Assembly (NCBI RefSeq): GCF_015624425.1
Contig: NZ_CP049919.1
Span: 2,232,001 to 2,296,000, forward strand
DNA length: 64,000 bases
Reading direction: 5' to 3'
Source of the DNA: Roseateles sp. DAIF2
Lineage (GTDB): Bacteria; Pseudomonadota; Gammaproteobacteria; Burkholderiales; Burkholderiaceae_C
Positions 61,990 to 64,000 of this stretch are shown here, piece by piece; positions within the stretch are counted from its first letter, which is position 1; each line of letters begins with the position of its first letter. Position numbers and translations under genes: made by a program. A model generated the notes under the pieces. The model saw nothing but the letters and a program-made list of their open reading frames with translations. It searched no databases and was not told the DNA's origin.

Positions 61990-62586
61990 TCACCAGTTCT
62001 CGCGGTAGCGAGCCTTGGCCGAGGCCACGCAGGCGTCCTTGGCGTCGCCGGACAGGCTGTCGCATTGGGTGCGGGCCAGCTTGTAGTCGGCCTTCAGCTG
62101 GGCCAGTTCGGCCTCCTCGTTGGCGGCCACGACCTGCTTGCCCTGCTTGACATCGGCCTTGGCCTTGTCGCGCGCGGTCTTGGCCTCGCGCACGCAGACG
62201 TCCTTGCTGTTGCCGGACAGGTCGTCGCAGCGTTCCTTGGCCAGCTCGTAGCGCGTCTCGTACTGGGTTTCCATCAGCTTGAAACGGTCCTTGCTGTTGC
62301 CGCTGTAGTTGAACTCCAGCTGGGCCAGGGCGACCTTCTCGCGGCCCTTGGCGGCCTCGACGCAGACGTCCTTGGCATTGCCGGCCAGCGCGCCGCAGAC
62401 CTCGCGCTCGGTCTTGTAGGCGGATTCGATGTCGGCCTTGGCCGCGTCATAGGCGCCCTTGGAGAAGTTGGCGCCCTGGGCGGCGCCGACCCCGGCGCCC
62501 AGCACCATGGCCAGCGCGAGGCCGGCGCAATGGCGCGGCAGGGTGAAGGGTGAGGAGGAGGTGGGTGTGGATGTGCTTCTCTTCAT
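61990..62586 (-). CDS. Exported protein with three C-x10-C repeats
   Basis: The 198-residue protein has a signal sequence (about residues 20-39) and then an Ala/Lys-rich helical body. A motif Cys-x2-Leu-x-Gly-Asn/Asp-x-Lys-Asp-x-Cys recurs at Cys64-Cys75, Cys120-Cys131 and Cys175-Cys186, with a period of about 55 residues. A fourth, cysteine-free version is at about 93-101 (NYSGNSKDR). Each pair could form one disulfide at the end of a helical hairpin. Similar proteins are annotated only as hypothetical as far as I know. GGGAG precedes the ATG. Confidence 0.75.
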   Translation of the reverse strand: MKRSTSTPTSSSPFTLPRHCAGLALAMVLGAGVGAAQGANFSKGAYDAAKADIESAYKTEREVCGALAGNAKDVCVEAAKGREKVALAQLEFNYSGNSKDRFKLMETQYETRYELAKERCDDLSGNSKDVCVREAKTARDKAKADVKQGKQVVAANEEAELAQLKADYKLARTQCDSLSGDAKDACVASAKARYRENW

Positions 62587-62630
62587 CGGTGGTTCTCCCA
62601 TGTCTTTGTTGGCTGTGCCGCGTGGCCCGA

Positions 62631-63083
62631 TCAGCCGCGCAGTTCCAGCTGGTTGTCGACGCTCAGCACGCCCTTGACGGCCATCGCCAGCTGGGTGGCG
62701 CGGTCGCGCGAGACCGGGTCGGGGGCGGTGCCGCGCAGCGCGACGCGGCCATTGACCGTGTCCACATTGATGCGCAGCGAGCTCAGCTTCGGATCCTTGG
62801 CCAGCTCGGCATTGACGCCGGCGGTGATCTCCGCGTCCTCGACCTTGGACTCGACCTTCTGGGCCGCGGCCTCGGTGGCGACCTTGGCGTCCTCGGCCTG
62901 GCGCTTGATCGCGTCCTTGGCCGCATCGGCGCGCTGCTCGGTCTTGGTGATCGCCTCGTCCAGGCGTTCACCGGCGCTACGCTCCTGCTCGTTCTGGCGG
63001 CCGCAGGCGCTCAGCAGCAGGGCGCTGCCGGCGATCGCGAGCGCAAGGGACAGGGAATGCTTCTTGGTGGGGGTGGTCATCAT
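62631..63083 (-). CDS. BON-domain lipoprotein
   Basis: The 150-residue protein has a lipobox LSAC (Cys27). An Ala/Lys/Glu-rich helix (about residues 35-80) leads to a C-terminal BON domain with ITAGVNAELAKDPKLSSLRINVDTVNGRVALRG. BON domains bind membranes or phospholipid, as in OsmY and DolP. AAGGA lies upstream of the ATG pair at 63083. It belongs to a run of minus-strand envelope-stress genes. Confidence 0.85.
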   Translation of the reverse strand: MMTTPTKKHSLSLALAIAGSALLLSACGRQNEQERSAGERLDEAITKTEQRADAAKDAIKRQAEDAKVATEAAAQKVESKVEDAEITAGVNAELAKDPKLSSLRINVDTVNGRVALRGTAPDPVSRDRATQLAMAVKGVLSVDNQLELRG

Positions 63084-63135
63084 GGTGAGGGTCCTTTCCT
63101 TCCTGATGGTGTGATGCTTGGAGCGAACGGCCGGT

Positions 63136-63354
63136 TCACGGGCGGAACCAGTGCTGCTCCAGATAGTCCTCCCAGCCCAGCAGCTGGCGTTCGGCCTCGT
63201 CCTTGGCGATGCCATAGCGTTCCTGCAGCTTGCCGCTGAGCTGTTCGCGCCGGCCGGCGATGACGTCGAGGTCATCGTCGGTGAGCCGGCCCCATTGCTC
63301 GCGCACGGTGCCGCTGAGCTGTTTCCAGTTGCCTTCGATGCGGTCCCAGTTCAT
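63136..63354 (-). CDS. CsbD-family stress protein
   Basis: The 72-residue protein is a full CsbD domain: MNWDRIEGNWKQLSGTVREQWGRL, then DLDVIAGRREQLSGKLQERYGI. CsbD proteins are induced by general stress; their activity is unknown. The frame is open upstream, but the family start is the ATG at 63354, preceded by GGAG. It lies between two BON-domain genes. Confidence 0.9.
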   Translation of the reverse strand: MNWDRIEGNWKQLSGTVREQWGRLTDDDLDVIAGRREQLSGKLQERYGIAKDEAERQLLGWEDYLEQHWFRP

Positions 63355-63385
63355 GGCGGGCTCTCCTTGCTTCGTGTCGGCGCGC

Positions 63386-63706
63386 TCAGGGGCGCACGCT
63401 GACCTCGTTCTTGACCTTCTTGACGCCCTTGACCTCATGGGCCAGGCGTTCGGCGTCGCTGCGCTCGGTGCTGTTCTTGGCGAAGCCGGACAGCATCACC
63501 TCGCCGTTGAGCGTCTCGACCTTGATCGCCGCGGCATCGACGGTCTTGGCCTCGACGAACCTGGCCTTGACGGCGGTGGTGATGGCGGCGTCGTCGATGT
63601 ATTCGCCCACCGTGGACTGTCCGCGGGAAACGGCGCAGCCGGGCAGGACGGTCAGCACCGCCAGGGCGCTGATGGTGGCGGCAAGTACGGGGCGTGCAAA
63701 CATCAT
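63386..63706 (-). CDS. BON-domain lipoprotein (OsmY-like)
   Basis: The 106-residue protein has a lipobox-like VLPGC (about residue 25) and one BON domain: YIDDAAITTAVKARFVEAKTVDAAAIKVETLNGEVMLSGF, ending with HEVKGVKKVKNEVSVRP. It is a second, shorter BON protein beside the one at 62631. GGAG lies upstream of the ATG pair at 63706 and 63703. It is probably periplasmic or outer-membrane attached. Confidence 0.85.
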   Translation of the reverse strand: MMFARPVLAATISALAVLTVLPGCAVSRGQSTVGEYIDDAAITTAVKARFVEAKTVDAAAIKVETLNGEVMLSGFAKNSTERSDAERLAHEVKGVKKVKNEVSVRP

Positions 63707-63861
63707 GGTGGGCTCCTTGTGCTGTTTCGGTTTGTCTCGGTCCGGAGGGAACCGATACATCCAGTCTAGGAAGGGGCTTGTCGGCGCGGCATCGGCCGGG
63801 TGGCAGCCGCCTTGTAGGACGGCGACGCATGGCGGCGTCGGCGCCCAGGGCCGTTCCCGGT

Positions 63862-64000
63862 TTACCACCAGCGCTCGAACAGCCGCGCCAGCGCCTCGCG
63901 GGCGCGCTGCCATAGCGGGCGGCGGCGCCAGTCCGCGGCGGTGATGGGCTGCGAGGCGGCCAGGTCCTGGCGGAACATGCGCTCCATCTGCTGGCCGAAG
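63862..64000 (-). CDS. C-terminal end of a phospholipase D-type protein, probably cardiolipin synthase (partial)
   Basis: Only the last 45 or so codons are in the window, ending in TAA at 63862-63864. The readable end (QQMERMFRQDLAASQPI, then AADWRRRPLWQRAREALARL and FERWW) resembles the tail of cardiolipin synthases, where a W-R-x-R-x-W-Q pattern follows the second HKD domain. The catalytic motifs are outside the window, so this stays tentative. Confidence 0.5.
   Translation of the reverse strand, partial: FGQQMERMFRQDLAASQPITAADWRRRPLWQRAREALARLFERWW

Noticed and set aside
61583..62008. Plus- and minus-strand frames inside repeat copy 2 that could be called hypothetical proteins
   Set aside because: They coincide with the structured repeat, have no ribosome-binding site, and substitutions between the copies do not spare third positions.

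Overview
The window is a 64 kb piece of a very GC-rich chromosome carrying mostly housekeeping genes. It holds a cbb3 oxidase cluster with its own FNR-type regulator, PEP-CTERM and DUF1800/DUF1501 proteins, a MocR regulator, an FMN-binding PaiB protein and SCOT-type CoA transferase subunits. This combination suggests a betaproteobacterium of the Burkholderiales (Roseateles/Pelomonas/Rubrivivax-like). That placement is an inference from protein families and base composition; no rRNA is present to confirm it.

Layout. 1-3.9 kb: an ExbB/ExbD pair (the second cut by the window edge), xseA, Fe-superoxide dismutase and a DUF192 protein. 3.9-15 kb: a microaerobic respiration block, ccoI-ccoS-ccoN-ccoO-ccoQ-ccoP-ccoG-ccoH plus a small membrane gene, then (opposite strand) fnr, then hemN and a SafE-like membrane protein. 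FNR-type boxes (TTGAC-N4-ATCAA) lie ahead of ccoN and between fnr and hemN. For ccoN and fnr a -10-like hexamer sits exactly where a class II FNR promoter would put it. 15-32 kb: icd, a methyltransferase, an EamA exporter with a divergent LysR gene, a cold-shock protein, clpS-clpA, mtfA, lpxH, two cyclophilins, a TPR protein, cysS, a DNA glycosylase, accA, tilS, lysC and tRNA-Ser(GCU).

32-46 kb: mocR/paiB/GNAT, an S9 peptidase, ETF-ubiquinone oxidoreductase with a perfect 20-bp palindrome upstream, two small dimeric alpha/beta-barrel-like proteins, an SDR, a DUF480-thioesterase-cyanophycinase string, a lipase-like lipoprotein, and a bigR sulfur-stress locus (MBL enzyme, BigR with its two sensor cysteines, split YeeE/YedE transporter). 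46-51 kb: a large S8 peptidase and a PEP-CTERM protein next to a PAS-LuxR regulator. 51.3-53.9 kb is the accessory spot: a LysR gene and an oxidoreductase gene, originally divergent, have both lost their 5' ends at one junction. Next to it lies a clearly AT-richer stretch with one unrecognised secreted-protein gene. 53.9-64 kb: scoAB, DUF1800/DUF1501, a UbiH-family hydroxylase, dsbB, a RidA-like protein, and an envelope-stress group (OmpA lipoprotein, a Cys-repeat protein, two BON proteins, CsbD, a probable cardiolipin synthase end).

The most unusual structure is a roughly 310-bp non-coding repeat present twice in the same orientation (about 11.62-11.93 and 61.60-61.91 kb). Each copy starts 20-25 bases after the stop codon of a + strand gene and lies in a convergent gap closed by a terminator. 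Both copies fold into the same set of long hairpins, and most differences in the stems keep the pairing, including one two-sided compensatory change.
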